Positions 46,018-55,675 of a DNA stretch of 64,000 nt are shown here, piece by piece; positions within the stretch are counted from its first letter, which is position 1, and each line of letters starts with the position of its first letter. Below the pieces are notes generated by a model. It was not told the DNA's origin and searched no databases. It saw only the letters and a list, made by a program, of their open reading frames with translations. The stretch comes from Alphaproteobacteria bacterium (lineage in GTDB: Bacteria > Pseudomonadota > Alphaproteobacteria > UBA9655): positions 62,001 through 126,000 of the forward strand of contig JACDGE010000001.1 in assembly GCA_013815465.1 (NCBI GenBank), read 5' to 3'. The translations under genes were made by a program, and so were the position numbers.

Positions 46018-47400
46018 ATGAGTAAAGATATTCTGATCGTAGATGATGAACCAGACATAAGAAATCTTGTGGCTGAAATATTAACGGATGAGGGCAATAC
46101 TTGCCGGACGGCCGCAACAGGAGAAAAGGCCTTAGAAGAAATTTCACTCCGTCAACCCAATCTTCTGATTCTTGATGTGTGGCTTGGTGACCCCAAATAT
46201 GATGGGCTAAAAATTCTCGAACTTATAAAGCAAACAAATCCTGATCTCCCTATTGTGATGATTAGTGGCCACGGTACCGTAGAAACCGCCGTTAGTGCGA
46301 TTAAATTAGGGGCTTATGATTTTATTGAAAAGCCGTTTAAAACCGAGCGGCTTTTGTTGGTGGTTTCTCGAGCTTTAGAAGCGGCAAATTTGCGAAGAGA
46401 AAATCATTATCTTAAAGAAGAAGCAAGCCCTTCGGAGATGAGGGGAAAGTCACCGCTTCTTCAAGGCATTCGTAAAACGATTGAAAAGGTCGGCCCCACG
46501 AATAGCCGCATTTTCCTTGCTGGACCTGCAGGCGTAGGCAAAGAACTTGCTGCGCGGGAAATTCATGCTAAATCAAAACGGGCTGCCGGACCATTCCTCA
46601 TCTTTTATTGTAAATCCGATTGTGAAAATTCTATAGAGGAACAGCTTTTTGGAGTTGAAGCAACAGCCACAACTCAGCGTAAATTGGGATTGCTCGAGTT
46701 AGCCCATGGCGGGTCTTTATTTCTTGAAGAGATAACGGAGCTTTCCCTGGATGTGCAAGCAAAACTGGTTCGTTTTCTTCATGAGCAAACTTTTAAAAGA
46801 GTGGGAGGAACTCAAAAAGTTGTTGTTGATATTCGTATAATGGCAGGCTCAAAATATGACGTAAAGGCTGCTATTGAAGCAGAAAGTTTTCGTGAAGACT
46901 TATACTATAGGCTTAATGTTATTACGCTTCAATTGCCCTCTTTAAAAGAGCATCTCGAAGATATCCCTGATCTTGTTTCTTATTTTATAGAACGTCTTTC
47001 CCGTCAGGCCGGGGTGCCTAAACGACAATTTTCTGAGTCGACCCTGGCCTTAATGAAAACCTATGATTGGCCTGGTAATATTAATGAATTACGTAATGTG
47101 GTTGAAAGAGCTCTGATTTTATCACCAGCAGCAAACGATACGCTTGTTTCACCTGATGAGCTTCCTCCTGAATTAAGAGGAGGCGATATTTCTTCCCTTG
47201 CGGCACAAAACGCTCCTGACTTCCTCTCAATGACTCTGCGGGAAGCGCGGGAGTATTTTGAGCGAGAGTACTTGTTGGCGCAAGTTCAGAAATTTGCGGG
47301 CAATATCTCGCGTACTGCGAGCTTTGTGGGTATGGAGCGTTCAGCTCTTCACCGAAAACTTCGTCAACTGCAGGTGGAAAGAAAGCGGAGTGAGGGATAA
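46018..47400 (+). CDS. ntrX: Response regulator NtrX
   Basis: 460 aa: receiver domain, AAA+ domain and Fis-type helix-turn-helix. The phospho-acceptor Asp lies in NLLILDVWLGDPKYDGLK. Walker A is LAGPAGVGKELAAREIH, and Walker B is GGSLFLEEITELSLDVQAKL. The sigma54-contact loop GAFTGA is absent: the place reads EEQLFGVEATATTQRKLGLL. So it probably does not activate sigma54 promoters and may act as a plain DNA-binding regulator. The C-terminal helix-turn-helix is GNISRTASFVGMERSALHRK. It is cotranscribed with ntrY. Confidence 0.94.
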   Translation: MSKDILIVDDEPDIRNLVAEILTDEGNTCRTAATGEKALEEISLRQPNLLILDVWLGDPKYDGLKILELIKQTNPDLPIVMISGHGTVETAVSAIKLGAYDFIEKPFKTERLLLVVSRALEAANLRRENHYLKEEASPSEMRGKSPLLQGIRKTIEKVGPTNSRIFLAGPAGVGKELAAREIHAKSKRAAGPFLIFYCKSDCENSIEEQLFGVEATATTQRKLGLLELAHGGSLFLEEITELSLDVQAKLVRFLHEQTFKRVGGTQKVVVDIRIMAGSKYDVKAAIEAESFREDLYYRLNVITLQLPSLKEHLEDIPDLVSYFIERLSRQAGVPKRQFSESTLALMKTYDWPGNINELRNVVERALILSPAANDTLVSPDELPPELRGGDISSLAAQNAPDFLSMTLREAREYFEREYLLAQVQKFAGNISRTASFVGMERSALHRKLRQLQVERKRSEG

Positions 47401-47601
47401 AATTAGTAGTGAGTATTAATTCTTAAAGCTGAAGTACATAAATTTCACCCTAGTGTTTTTGACCTTGCCACCCGAGAGGTTTCTAGAACCATCTGAAGTA
47501 AGTTATCCGGCGTTATTCTTTTTTATAAAGACACCTTGAAAGAACTTAATAAATATATTATATAATAATTATTAATGGTTTTTAAAGGATTATATATTGT
47601 G

Positions 47602-48440
47602 ATGAAAAAAATATTGTTGCTTTTTTAGGTTGCGCCTTCTTTGCGACGACCTCTCACGCGGTTATCACCCATCTCGAATTTGATACTGAGAAAAGTAGAA
47701 CCTGGGCTAAGAAATCTTTCCCGAATGTATGTGAAGTGATCATTCAGCATTCAAATGATGGTTCTTTTGGATCAGGCGTCTTAATAGATTCGAACACGGT
47801 TTTAACAGCTGCACATGTTGTTCGTGCTGAGCAGGGATTTAAACAAGCTATGGTCAATTTTGCCCAAATTGGTACCGAATTTGACACAAGCGAACCTTTC
47901 AGAATGATCGATAAGGTTATTGTCCATCCTAACCACCAAATGAATCAAGATTATTATTGTGAAGGGGTTGATTTAGCCATCCTAAAGTTTTCAGAGCCCA
48001 TCCTTGACATAGCTCCTGTCAAACTTTATTCAGCTGCAATAAAAGATAATACACAAGGATATATTGTTGGATATGGGGCTGGGGGTAAAAGTAATATAGG
48101 GAAGACGGACGATGCTCATATACGAGGTATGGGAACGACTCGTATTTCTAAGAGTGAGGGTAACTATCTCGCCTATAATTTCGACCCTTTATTACACCAA
48201 CCTAACATGGTGCCGAGTACTTTTAAGGTAACGCAAACGACGGATAAGCTTCAATCTCTTCCTTCGGGTAGAGACAGCGGGGGGCCTTTTCTACTGGGAA
48301 AGGGGTCGGACTTGTCAGTAGCCGGTATAGCCCATGGGGGATCAGTTTTTTATGATCAAGAGACTGACAGTATCCCTGGAGCAACCTTCAAGTGGATTGC
48401 TATTAAGCCTCACCTCGAGTGGATTAGGGCCAATATGTGA
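47602..48440 (+). CDS. Secreted trypsin-like serine protease, frameshift in the signal peptide
   Basis: A chymotrypsin-fold protease. The triad is visible: His in VLTAAHVVRAE, Asp in GVDLAILKF and Ser in SGRDSGGPFLLG. The uninterrupted frame starts at GTG 47736, but homology-like sequence extends upstream in that frame: LGCAFFATTSHAVITHLEFD, half of a signal peptide. The other half (ATG at 47602, MKKILLLF) is in a different frame, broken by a stop. The shift maps to six T residues at 47621-47626; seven would join both parts. The gene may be phase-variable, recently inactivated or wrongly sequenced. The export route is otherwise Sec. Confidence 0.8.
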
Positions 48441-48523
48441 AAGGTAAAAGGTAATGTATTTCAACCCCACGCCTCTTGAATGGATATACTCCCTGGGATG
48501 ATCCGGGATCTAAACTTATAGAC

Positions 48524-49348
48524 TTAGTTCATGCCGTTATTCACTTTTTGCCATTCAGACCAAAGTCGGGGCCCGCCTGCTTTTCGCTGGCAAATAAATT
48601 CATAAAATTGGGTGATGAAGTCCCTGCGCTGTTCCAGCTGTTCTTTTGTATAGGTGCCCCTTGCCCAAACCGTTGTATCCAGCAAATCTTCGGACCCCAA
48701 AAGATGTTGACGCGTGATAATATCCTTCAAAGAAACAGTAGGAGCATTTTTCATAATATCTAGCATAGCAAGCATGATAGAGGTTCGGCCTTTTCCATGG
48801 TGGCAATGAAAATGAACCCATGTAGTATCGGGTATACTTTCTAGAATGCTTACCATTTCATCTATTTTTTCAGGGGCGGGAATGAATCGACTCCCCGCAT
48901 TAAGATAAATATAAGAAAAACCATTTTTGATCGCTTCTTCTTCTTCTGGAACGACCCGCTCACGGCAAACCTGTTGGGTGCCTGTCAGAAGAAAACGCCT
49001 GACTTTATATTTCCAACTAAACCTGTGGCGGGCTTGATAAGCCAAAAAAGTCGTTGGAATACCCATAAGATAGCCATGAAACTCTGTCATTCCATCCACA
49101 AGGAGCTTCTTTTCTTTGATATGACTCAACCGCCTTTTAAGATCAAGAAAATGAACCGCAGCGCCTCCAGAGGCTTTGATGTCTCTGAGTCCTTTTAAAT
49201 CAACCTGTTCTGATAAACTAATTTTATCTAGAGTGGTCCGGAAATTTCTATTGATGAACGCGTCCGCAAATAAGAATAACAACAAACCAATAAATAGTCC
49301 TGCTCCAGTGAGGATGAGGATGTTCTTGATACTAAAAAATTTTTTCAT
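48524..49348 (-). CDS. Membrane-anchored PTP/phytase-like cysteine phosphatase
   Basis: 274 aa from the ATG at 49348 (a TTG four codons upstream is less likely). One hydrophobic segment near the N-terminus (NILILTGAGLFIGLLLFLFA) would anchor or export the protein. The catalytic loop HFHCHHGKGRTSIMLAMLD fits Cys-X5-Arg (C182, R188) of protein tyrosine phosphatases and is closest to PTP-like inositol polyphosphatases (HC-x-x-G-x-GRT). An upstream WPD-like acid is not certain. Substrate unknown; a phosphoinositide or phosphoprotein of a host is a possible inference. It is convergent with the protease gene. Confidence 0.8.
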   Translation of the reverse strand: MKKFFSIKNILILTGAGLFIGLLLFLFADAFINRNFRTTLDKISLSEQVDLKGLRDIKASGGAAVHFLDLKRRLSHIKEKKLLVDGMTEFHGYLMGIPTTFLAYQARHRFSWKYKVRRFLLTGTQQVCRERVVPEEEEAIKNGFSYIYLNAGSRFIPAPEKIDEMVSILESIPDTTWVHFHCHHGKGRTSIMLAMLDIMKNAPTVSLKDIITRQHLLGSEDLLDTTVWARGTYTKEQLEQRRDFITQFYEFICQRKAGGPRLWSEWQKVNNGMN

Positions 49349-49459
49349 ATGTGCATTCAACTTTTAAATATGGCTCTCAGGGTTGTGAGCATTCCGCTAT
49401 GGATGGAAAATAAGTCACGAACTTAATATATACCCCTCCTGTTCCTTTGCAAAAGAACA

Positions 49460-49571
49460 ACGTCTCCCACAAGGGAAGAGGTGTCTTTAGCTTATTTTCT
49501 GACATTCTTAATAAGCAAAAGCAAGAAAAAAGGTTATGAGTTAAGGATATCTCTCTTCTTGTGGGAGACGT
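49460..49571. repeat. 112-bp hairpin-forming inverted repeat
   Basis: Perfect 14-bp arms ACGTCTCCCACAAG and CTTGTGGGAGACGT, extended by imperfect pairing inwards (AGAGGTGTC against GATATCTCT). It differs in sequence from the GCGTCATCCCGG family. It lies between kdsB and the phosphatase gene. Confidence 0.7.
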
Positions 49572-49643
49572 CGCCCAAAGGGCGGGTAAGGGGTGATAAA
49601 ATTGTCATTGTTTAAGTCATTCTTAACAGTAATCCTACCTCTC

Positions 49644-50402
49644 TCAAACAGACCGCGCCTCTAACGCGCGAATAACACGGATAGCTTTTGCCAGATCAGC
49701 AGGTGTATCCACGCCAAAGGGTGCCTGAGTCTCAACTAACTTCACTTCAATACGAATCCCATGGGCCAGTGCCCGAAGCTGTTCTAATCTTTCACGGACT
49801 TCTAAATCATTAACAGGAAGGTCCACAAAGCGATTTAGACAGTCTCGGGTATAAGCATAAAGACCGATATGGTGGAAATGGGGGCCGTCCCCCGAAGGCA
49901 TCAAATTCCGGCTAAAATAAAGAGCACGGCCTATATCTTTGCCATCCCTAAGAGAAAGAGCAATTTTGACTACGTTTCCATCAGTCAACTCATGAGGATC
50001 AGTGATAGGCGTTGCAAGGGTTGCCATGTCCACAGTAGGATCTTCAAAAGGCTCTAGAACATGACGTACCAAATCGGGTTCTAAGGTCGGCAGATCTCCT
50101 TGGATGTTGATGACATGACTATACTTTCCTTGAGGATCGTACATATCAACCGCAGCCTTTACACGGTCTGTTCCTGTTGCAAGAGAAGAGTGGGTGAGAA
50201 CACCGTGCCCTCCTAAAGACTCAATGATATCCACAATTTCTTGTTCCGCACTGGCCACGATAACAGGGCCAACGTCAGCCCTTATTGCTTTTTCCCACAC
50301 ACGCACAATCATGGGTTTTCCACAAATATCTGCCAGGGGTTTGTTGGGCAAGCGGGTTGCGCCTAAGCGGGTGGGGATAACCACGAGTGTATTCTTTATC
50401 AT
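49644..50402 (-). CDS. kdsB: CMP-Kdo synthetase (3-deoxy-manno-octulosonate cytidylyltransferase)
   Basis: Activates Kdo for LPS inner-core synthesis (252 aa). The nucleotidyltransferase N-terminus is VVIPTRLGATRLPNKPLADI, near residues 7-26. The family blocks INIQGDLPTLEPDLV, FSRNLMPSGDGPHFHHIGLY and TQAPFGVDTPADLAK follow. Length is normal. Together with LptE this implies that the cell makes Kdo-containing LPS. Confidence 0.96.
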   Translation of the reverse strand: MIKNTLVVIPTRLGATRLPNKPLADICGKPMIVRVWEKAIRADVGPVIVASAEQEIVDIIESLGGHGVLTHSSLATGTDRVKAAVDMYDPQGKYSHVINIQGDLPTLEPDLVRHVLEPFEDPTVDMATLATPITDPHELTDGNVVKIALSLRDGKDIGRALYFSRNLMPSGDGPHFHHIGLYAYTRDCLNRFVDLPVNDLEVRERLEQLRALAHGIRIEVKLVETQAPFGVDTPADLAKAIRVIRALEARSV

Positions 50403-50620
50403 GAGATCTACCTTTACTTGAGAATATCATTAGAGGTTTTAGTACCATGAAGAAGTGTATTTAGATAGAGTGAAGTTGGAAAAAGTTATTCTGAGAATAT
50501 TAAAGAAGGGGATTTTAAAAAAAAAATCCCCTATTTTATGTTTTTTTATTAATGTATGACACATCAGGTGTGTGTGGGATTGTTTACATCATACGTATAA
50601 ACAATTGTTTTATCTAAGTT

Positions 50621-50858
50621 TTAAAATCCCTCATCAGCAGCATGACCCAAAGATAGTTGAAGGGCACCATTCAGTTTACACTCCACGGGGGTATCGTGCT
50701 GCGCTACGGCTGTAATAGTAATATACTGCAAACCAGGATACCTGCCCTTATATTGCATAATGATTTTCTGAAGAGGTAGAGGTATTTACGAAGCGTAGAG
50801 CTTCTGCCGACATTCCCGATAAGGCAATTAAGCTAAATAGTATTAATATTTTTTTCAT
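50621..50858 (-). pseudogene. Decayed duplicate of the neighbouring secreted-protein gene
   Basis: It starts with a signal peptide very like its neighbour (MKKILILFSLIALSGMSAEA, then LRFVNTST against LEYVNTST). The middle of the protein, about 60-70 residues, is deleted, and a frame change follows, after which YPGLQYITITAVAQHDTPVE matches NLQYITITVKAPPGLIIPCT of the neighbour. So a tandem duplication was followed by an internal deletion. Confidence 0.75.
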
Positions 50859-50916
50859 AGTATTTTCTTCAGCTTTGTTACATAAAAATTAGATATCATA
50901 CATTTAATTAAAAAGC

Positions 50917-51354
50917 TCAATTATATTGAATAACACATTTTGATGCTGTATAATTATCTAGATCATAAGTAAAAATAGCGTCTGACTTATAAAGTTTTAT
51001 CCAACCTTGCTGATTGATAGGGATATGGCTAATATTGTTTACTGTACAGGGAATAATTAAACCCGGAGGAGCCTTCACCGTAATTGTAATATATTGCAGA
51101 TTGGTAGGCTGCTTACGCATTTTCTCAAAAAGTACAGGATTTAAGGACGTTGGTAATCGCTCTCCTTTTTTAAGAGAAGTTACAGTAGGTGTAAAATCAT
51201 CAATTTTAGCCCCAGGAGCAATATCAAACGTAAATGTGACATCCTCGCCAGCAGCTTTGTTTTTCGGATCAGTAGAGGTGTTTACATATTCTAAAGCTTC
51301 TGCCGAGATTCCCCATAGAGCCATCAAACTGGAGCAAATTAGTATTTTTTTCAT
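50917..51354 (-). CDS. Secreted protein of unknown function (145 aa)
   Basis: The ATG at 51354 has a good ribosome binding site (GGAAGGAAAG). A signal peptide (MKKILICSSLMALWGISAEA) is followed by a beta-rich mature chain (GEDVTFTFDIAPGAKIDDFT; LQYITITVKAPPGLIIPCTV) with two Cys that could form a disulfide. No family is recognised. A decayed copy lies directly downstream, so the gene was tandemly duplicated. It neighbours transaldolase in the same orientation but with its own AT-rich upstream region. Confidence 0.75.
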   Translation of the reverse strand: MKKILICSSLMALWGISAEALEYVNTSTDPKNKAAGEDVTFTFDIAPGAKIDDFTPTVTSLKKGERLPTSLNPVLFEKMRKQPTNLQYITITVKAPPGLIIPCTVNNISHIPINQQGWIKLYKSDAIFTYDLDNYTASKCVIQYN

Positions 51355-51425
51355 CTTCTTTCCTTCCACGACTATAAATATAAAAGTCATTTATTTATTT
51401 AAAACAGAAAGAAGTTAAATATTAT

Positions 51426-52088
51426 TTAATTCTCCAAAATCTTCTGGCCTGTCTTTTCCCAATCTGCTAAAAAGGAAGCGATCCCTTTTTCTGTCAGAGG
51501 ATGAAGATACAACTGCCAGAATACCTTTGGCGGAAGGGTCACGATGTCTGCCCCCAAACGGGCAGCTTCGACCACATGAAGAGGACTCCGAATGGAGGCT
51601 GCTAAAATTTGGGTCGCAAAGTCTGGGTAATTATTATAAATATCAACAATCTCGTGGACCAAATCCATGCCGGTTTCACCCACATCATCTAATCGTCCGA
51701 GAAAAGGGGACACGAATGTGGCGCCTGCTTTGGCACACAAAATGGCTTGCGCTGCAGAAAAGCATAATGTGACATTCACTTCTGTTCCTTCTCCGGTTAA
51801 GATACGGCAAGCTTTAAGCCCATCAACGGTTAAGGGAACTTTTATGACGACATTGGACGCAATTTTCGCAAGGTGCCGGCCTTCTGCCAGCATTCCCTCG
51901 GTATCTGTTGCGGTCACTTCAGCGCTGACAGGTCCCGGAACCAGCTCGCAAATTTCCCCGATCACCTCTTCAAACCGTCGACCCGATTGGGCCACAAGGG
52001 TTGGGTTTGTCGTGACCCCATCTACAAATCCGGTTTCAACAAGGGAGCGAATTTCATTTACATCCGCTGTGTCGACAAAAAATTTCAT
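51426..52088 (-). CDS. tal: Transaldolase (TalC/FSA-type small form)
   Basis: A 220-aa class I aldolase of the transaldolase/fructose-6-phosphate-aldolase group, in the pentose phosphate pathway. The start [20 protein letters not shown] (ATG 52088) is standard. An earlier in-frame start would overlap priA's upstream region. The Schiff-base Lys is K83 in [22 protein letters not shown] and [13 protein letters not shown] are typical. Transaldolase activity is more likely than aldolase in this subfamily, but that is not certain from sequence. It is divergent from priA by 36 bp. Confidence 0.92.
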   Translation of the reverse strand: MKFFVDTADVNEIRSLVETGFVDGVTTNPTLVAQSGRRFEEVIGEICELVPGPVSAEVTATDTEGMLAEGRHLAKIASNVVIKVPLTVDGLKACRILTGEGTEVNVTLCFSAAQAILCAKAGATFVSPFLGRLDDVGETGMDLVHEIVDIYNNYPDFATQILAASIRSPLHVVEAARLGADIVTLPPKVFWQLYLHPLTEKGIASFLADWEKTGQKILEN

Positions 52089-52124
52089 AAGGGAGGATCC
52101 TTTGTTATATAATATGAGCACATT

Positions 52125-54311
52125 ATGAAGTCGAATCCTTTCCCTGTAAACCCACCCGTGAAGCTCTCTGTTCTTTTACCCCTCCCTTTAAACGGAGCCT
52201 TTGATTATGAGCACTCCCATCTTCTCCCCCCAGGAACGCTGGTGAAGGTGTCCTTTGGTTCTCGAGTGCGCTATGGCATAACGTGGGAGGGAGAGGGAAA
52301 GCCGAGTACAGTCCCCAAAACCCTGAAACCCATCATTACTGCCTTTGAGGGTGTGCAGCTCCCAGAAGCCTCTCTAAAGTTCCTAACGTGGGTGAGTGAT
52401 TACACTATGTCCGCTCGAGGGCAAATTTTAAAAATGATATTGCCCACGCCAGAAGCCTTTGAAGCGTGCGGTGAACAGCTTTACGGTATTGCAAAACTTC
52501 CTCAACGCATGACAGCCCAGCGACAAAAAATCTTGGATTTTTTACATCTCAATCCTGAACCCCTTTCCATAAGCGAGCTCGTGGAAAAAAGTGGGGTGAG
52601 TAAGGGCATCATTAATTCTCTCGTCAAAGAAGAGGTGTTGTCACTTCAAGGGGTCAGACCTTGGGCTGCCCCCCATGAAATGCTTCAGACTGAGCCTGAA
52701 AAACCTCAACTGTCATCTGATCAGCTTGTGGCGGCAGAAGAGATAAAGAAAAGCCTAGATTCCCATCAGTTTCATACATTCCTTTTAGAAGGCATTACGG
52801 GCTCAGGAAAAACGGAAGTTTATTTCGAGGCCATCGATCATGTCCTGCAAAAGGGTGGACAAAGTCTTGTCCTCCTGCCTGAAATTTCGCTTAGCACCCA
52901 ATGGTTACAGCGTTTTAAGAAACGGTTTGGTTTTCAACCCGCCCTGTGGCACTCAGACTTGGGAAAAAGCGAAAGAAAAGCCACCTTCCGCACCATCATG
53001 GAGGGAGGCATACCTATTATTGTGGGGGCCCGCTCAGCTCTTTTTCTTCCTTTTCCTGATCTCAAGCTTATCATTGTGGATGAAGAACATGATGGATCCT
53101 ATAAGCAAGAAGAAGGGGTCATTTATAATGGACGCGATATGGCGGTGGTGCGTGCGCGGCTGAGTGGTGCAACTTCTGTATTGGCCTCCGCAACACCCTC
53201 ACTTGAAACCGAATTGAATGTTCAGTCAAAAAAATATGGCCATCTTCAACTCAACTCACGTTATGGGGGTGCAGAACTTCCCGAAGTAAAACTCATCGAT
53301 TTACGGAAAGTTAAGCGGAATGGATCGGAATGGATTTCACCCGCTCTTCGAGGCGCCCTTCAACAGACCATGGAACGAGGGGAGCAAGCCATGTTGTTCC
53401 TCAATCGACGAGGGTATGCCCCTATGACGTTGTGTCGAAGCTGCGGCGATCGAATTATGTGTCCTTATTGCAGCGTTTCCCTCGTCCAACACAAACATCA
53501 AAGCAAATTGCTGTGTCATCATTGTGGGCATGTGAGCCGTCTTCCCTCTACATGCCCCAGCTGTCAAGAGGAAGAGACCTATTGTGCCATTGGTCCGGGA
53601 GTCGAGCGAATCTATGAGGAAGTGAAAACTTTCCTTCCCCATCATCGCTGTGCTCTCCTTACAAGCGATCATTTAACAAGTTCGCAGAAAATAGCTGAGC
53701 AAATCCAGCGCATTCAAAATCATGAAGTGGATGTTCTGATTGGAACCCAAATGATGGCGAAAGGCCACCATTTCCCTCTTCTAACGTTGGTGGGTATTGT
53801 TGATGGAGATAGTGCATTGTCAGGCAGTGATTTAAGGGCCTCAGAGAAATCCTTCCAATTGCTCCATCAAGTCGCGGGACGTTCGGGGCGCGAACAACGA
53901 CGAGGACAGGTGCTTCTCCAAACCCACCAACCGGAACACCCAGTAATGCAAGCCTTAGTTGGCCACGACAAAGCGCAATTTGCGGCCCTGGAAGCAGAGC
54001 AACGCATGATGCATGGCTTTCCACCCTTTGGGCGCCTCGCGGCTTTGATTCTTTCAGGTCGAAAGGAAGACGAGGTACAAAAGGCCGCCCGGGCCCTTGC
54101 AAGGACCTTTCCTGTGACAGATAAGGCTGAACTCTTAGGCCCTACACCCGCCCCTCTGGTGTATTTAAGGGGCAAGCACCGATGGCGCCTCTTGGTCAAA
54201 ACGGCAAAAGATTTTGCGCCTCAGCCGCTCTTAAAAATGTGGTTGGCTCATACGCCCTTACCTCCTTCGGTTCAGATCCAGATTGATATTGATCCTTATA
54301 GTTTTTTTTAG
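52125..54311 (+). CDS. priA: Primosomal replication restart helicase PriA
   Basis: A 3'-5' helicase that restarts stalled forks (728 aa). An N-terminal DNA-binding domain is followed by helicase motifs: Walker [31 protein letters not shown] (DEEH box) and [12 protein letters not shown]. Between them lie eight zinc-binding Cys ([13 protein letters not shown] and [17 protein letters not shown]). Length is normal. It shares a short divergent promoter region with transaldolase. Confidence 0.96.
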   Translation: MKSNPFPVNPPVKLSVLLPLPLNGAFDYEHSHLLPPGTLVKVSFGSRVRYGITWEGEGKPSTVPKTLKPIITAFEGVQLPEASLKFLTWVSDYTMSARGQILKMILPTPEAFEACGEQLYGIAKLPQRMTAQRQKILDFLHLNPEPLSISELVEKSGVSKGIINSLVKEEVLSLQGVRPWAAPHEMLQTEPEKPQLSSDQLVAAEEIKKSLDSHQFHTFLLEGITGSGKTEVYFEAIDHVLQKGGQSLVLLPEISLSTQWLQRFKKRFGFQPALWHSDLGKSERKATFRTIMEGGIPIIVGARSALFLPFPDLKLIIVDEEHDGSYKQEEGVIYNGRDMAVVRARLSGATSVLASATPSLETELNVQSKKYGHLQLNSRYGGAELPEVKLIDLRKVKRNGSEWISPALRGALQQTMERGEQAMLFLNRRGYAPMTLCRSCGDRIMCPYCSVSLVQHKHQSKLLCHHCGHVSRLPSTCPSCQEEETYCAIGPGVERIYEEVKTFLPHHRCALLTSDHLTSSQKIAEQIQRIQNHEVDVLIGTQMMAKGHHFPLLTLVGIVDGDSALSGSDLRASEKSFQLLHQVAGRSGREQRRGQVLLQTHQPEHPVMQALVGHDKAQFAALEAEQRMMHGFPPFGRLAALILSGRKEDEVQKAARALARTFPVTDKAELLGPTPAPLVYLRGKHRWRLLVKTAKDFAPQPLLKMWLAHTPLPPSVQIQIDIDPYSFF

Positions 54312-54339
54312 GGATGCTCAGCCCTAATAACCTGCGAGA

Positions 54340-54642
54340 TTAGTTGCCACTAAATAGACTAGTCGGAAATGTGATCGATTTTTTCGCAGGGGTTCTATCA
54401 AGATCGATTTCACTCTCTCTTTCTCTGACCACATCCGTTCCGCCCTGCTGGTACATTAAAGCCCTTTTTCCTTGGTCAGCGTTCCATTTTCCCCGCTCTT
54501 TGCATTCTTTCATACATTTTTCAAACGCTTGTGTTCCTGGTCCATAGGAACGGCAAGCACGAAAGGCAGACAGTTGACTCTCCTTTTGAACAGGTGTTTG
54601 ACAGGCTGTGAGAAATAGGCAGAAAATAATCAATTTTTTCAT
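54340..54642 (-). CDS. Small lipoprotein (100 aa)
   Basis: AAGGAG seven bases before the ATG supports translation. The signal ends in lipobox LTAC (Cys at residue 14). The mature part has a Cys pair motif RACRSYGPGTQAFEKCMKEC and a charged tail. The CxxxxGxGxxxFxxCMxEC layout resembles small conserved alphaproteobacterial lipoproteins, but I cannot name the family. It is convergent with priA. Confidence 0.7.
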   Translation of the reverse strand: MKKLIIFCLFLTACQTPVQKESQLSAFRACRSYGPGTQAFEKCMKECKERGKWNADQGKRALMYQQGGTDVVRERESEIDLDRTPAKKSITFPTSLFSGN

Positions 54643-54792
54643 AACAACACTCCTTGAACGTAACTAAGCTGTTCTATACGCAATCTTTAAGAACTAAGCA
54701 AGATTTACCGTGGGACTGGCTCCCTAGACCCTTCACCAAAAAAAAGTTTTGATGTAGGATGAACATTACTGAAAATATGAAGGGAATAGACC

Positions 54793-55647
54793 ATGTTTCT
54801 TATCGATAGTCATTGTCATTTAGATTATGACTCCCTCTCCAACGATTTGGAGGCCGTCCTCAAACGCGCTCGAGACGCGGGCGTTAAGGGATTTTTGACC
54901 ATCTGTACGGAACTTTCTAAAATTCCTGTTTTAACCGCCCTTGCGGAAAGTCACAGGGATGTATTTGCTACCCTGGGTGTTCACCCCCATGAAGCCCAAA
55001 AGACCCTTCCTGCAAAAGAACTTCTTAATGTTTTAATCCAAGGTGCGGCTCACCCTAAAATGGTAGGCTTTGGGGAAACGGGTCTGGATTACTATTACGC
55101 GCATAGCCCAAAAGAAGAACAACTTTCAGCTTTCAAGGCCCATATCGAAGCAGCTCTTATCTGCGATCTCCCTCTGATTGTGCACACCCGCGATGCAGAG
55201 GAAGATACAATCGCTTGCCTCAAAACCATTGGACAAGGCAAAGCACGGGGGGTCATTCATTGTTTTTCCGGAAGCGCCTGGCTTCGTGATCAAGCGCTGG
55301 ATCTTGGTTTTTATATTTCCGCGTCCGGCATTCTAACCTTTAAAAAAGCAGAAGGTATTCGGGACCTTTTAAAGGATGTTCCTCTGGACCGATTGTTGGT
55401 TGAGACCGATTCACCTTACCTAGCACCTGAGCCTTATCGCGGAAAGCCGAATGAGCCTGCCTTTGTTATTGCAACTGCAAAAGTTCTTGCCCAGCTTAAA
55501 GAAATCCGTTTTGATGAGCTGTGTGTGCAGACAACGCAGAATTTCTTAAAGCTTTTTTCGAAGGTAAGGCTAGACTCAACTTATTCGATGAGCGATTATG
55601 ATCCGGGATCTAAAAAATACCCCTCATTTTCCGAGGATAAAAAATAA
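54793..55647 (+). CDS. tatD: TatD-family metal-dependent hydrolase
   Basis: A TIM-barrel nuclease-type hydrolase of 284 aa. The metal ligands are seen in LIDSHCHLDYDSL, GFGETGLDYYYAHSP, PLIVHTRDAEEDT, VIHCFSGSAW and LLVETDSPYLAPEP. TatD proteins are 3'-5' DNA/RNA exonucleases by family knowledge. The MBL-fold gene starts 28 bp downstream, a common alphaproteobacterial pairing. Confidence 0.93.
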   Translation: MFLIDSHCHLDYDSLSNDLEAVLKRARDAGVKGFLTICTELSKIPVLTALAESHRDVFATLGVHPHEAQKTLPAKELLNVLIQGAAHPKMVGFGETGLDYYYAHSPKEEQLSAFKAHIEAALICDLPLIVHTRDAEEDTIACLKTIGQGKARGVIHCFSGSAWLRDQALDLGFYISASGILTFKKAEGIRDLLKDVPLDRLLVETDSPYLAPEPYRGKPNEPAFVIATAKVLAQLKEIRFDELCVQTTQNFLKLFSKVRLDSTYSMSDYDPGSKKYPSFSEDKK

Positions 55648-55675
55648 AGTTCAATTAAGATAAGGTAAAAGGGCA

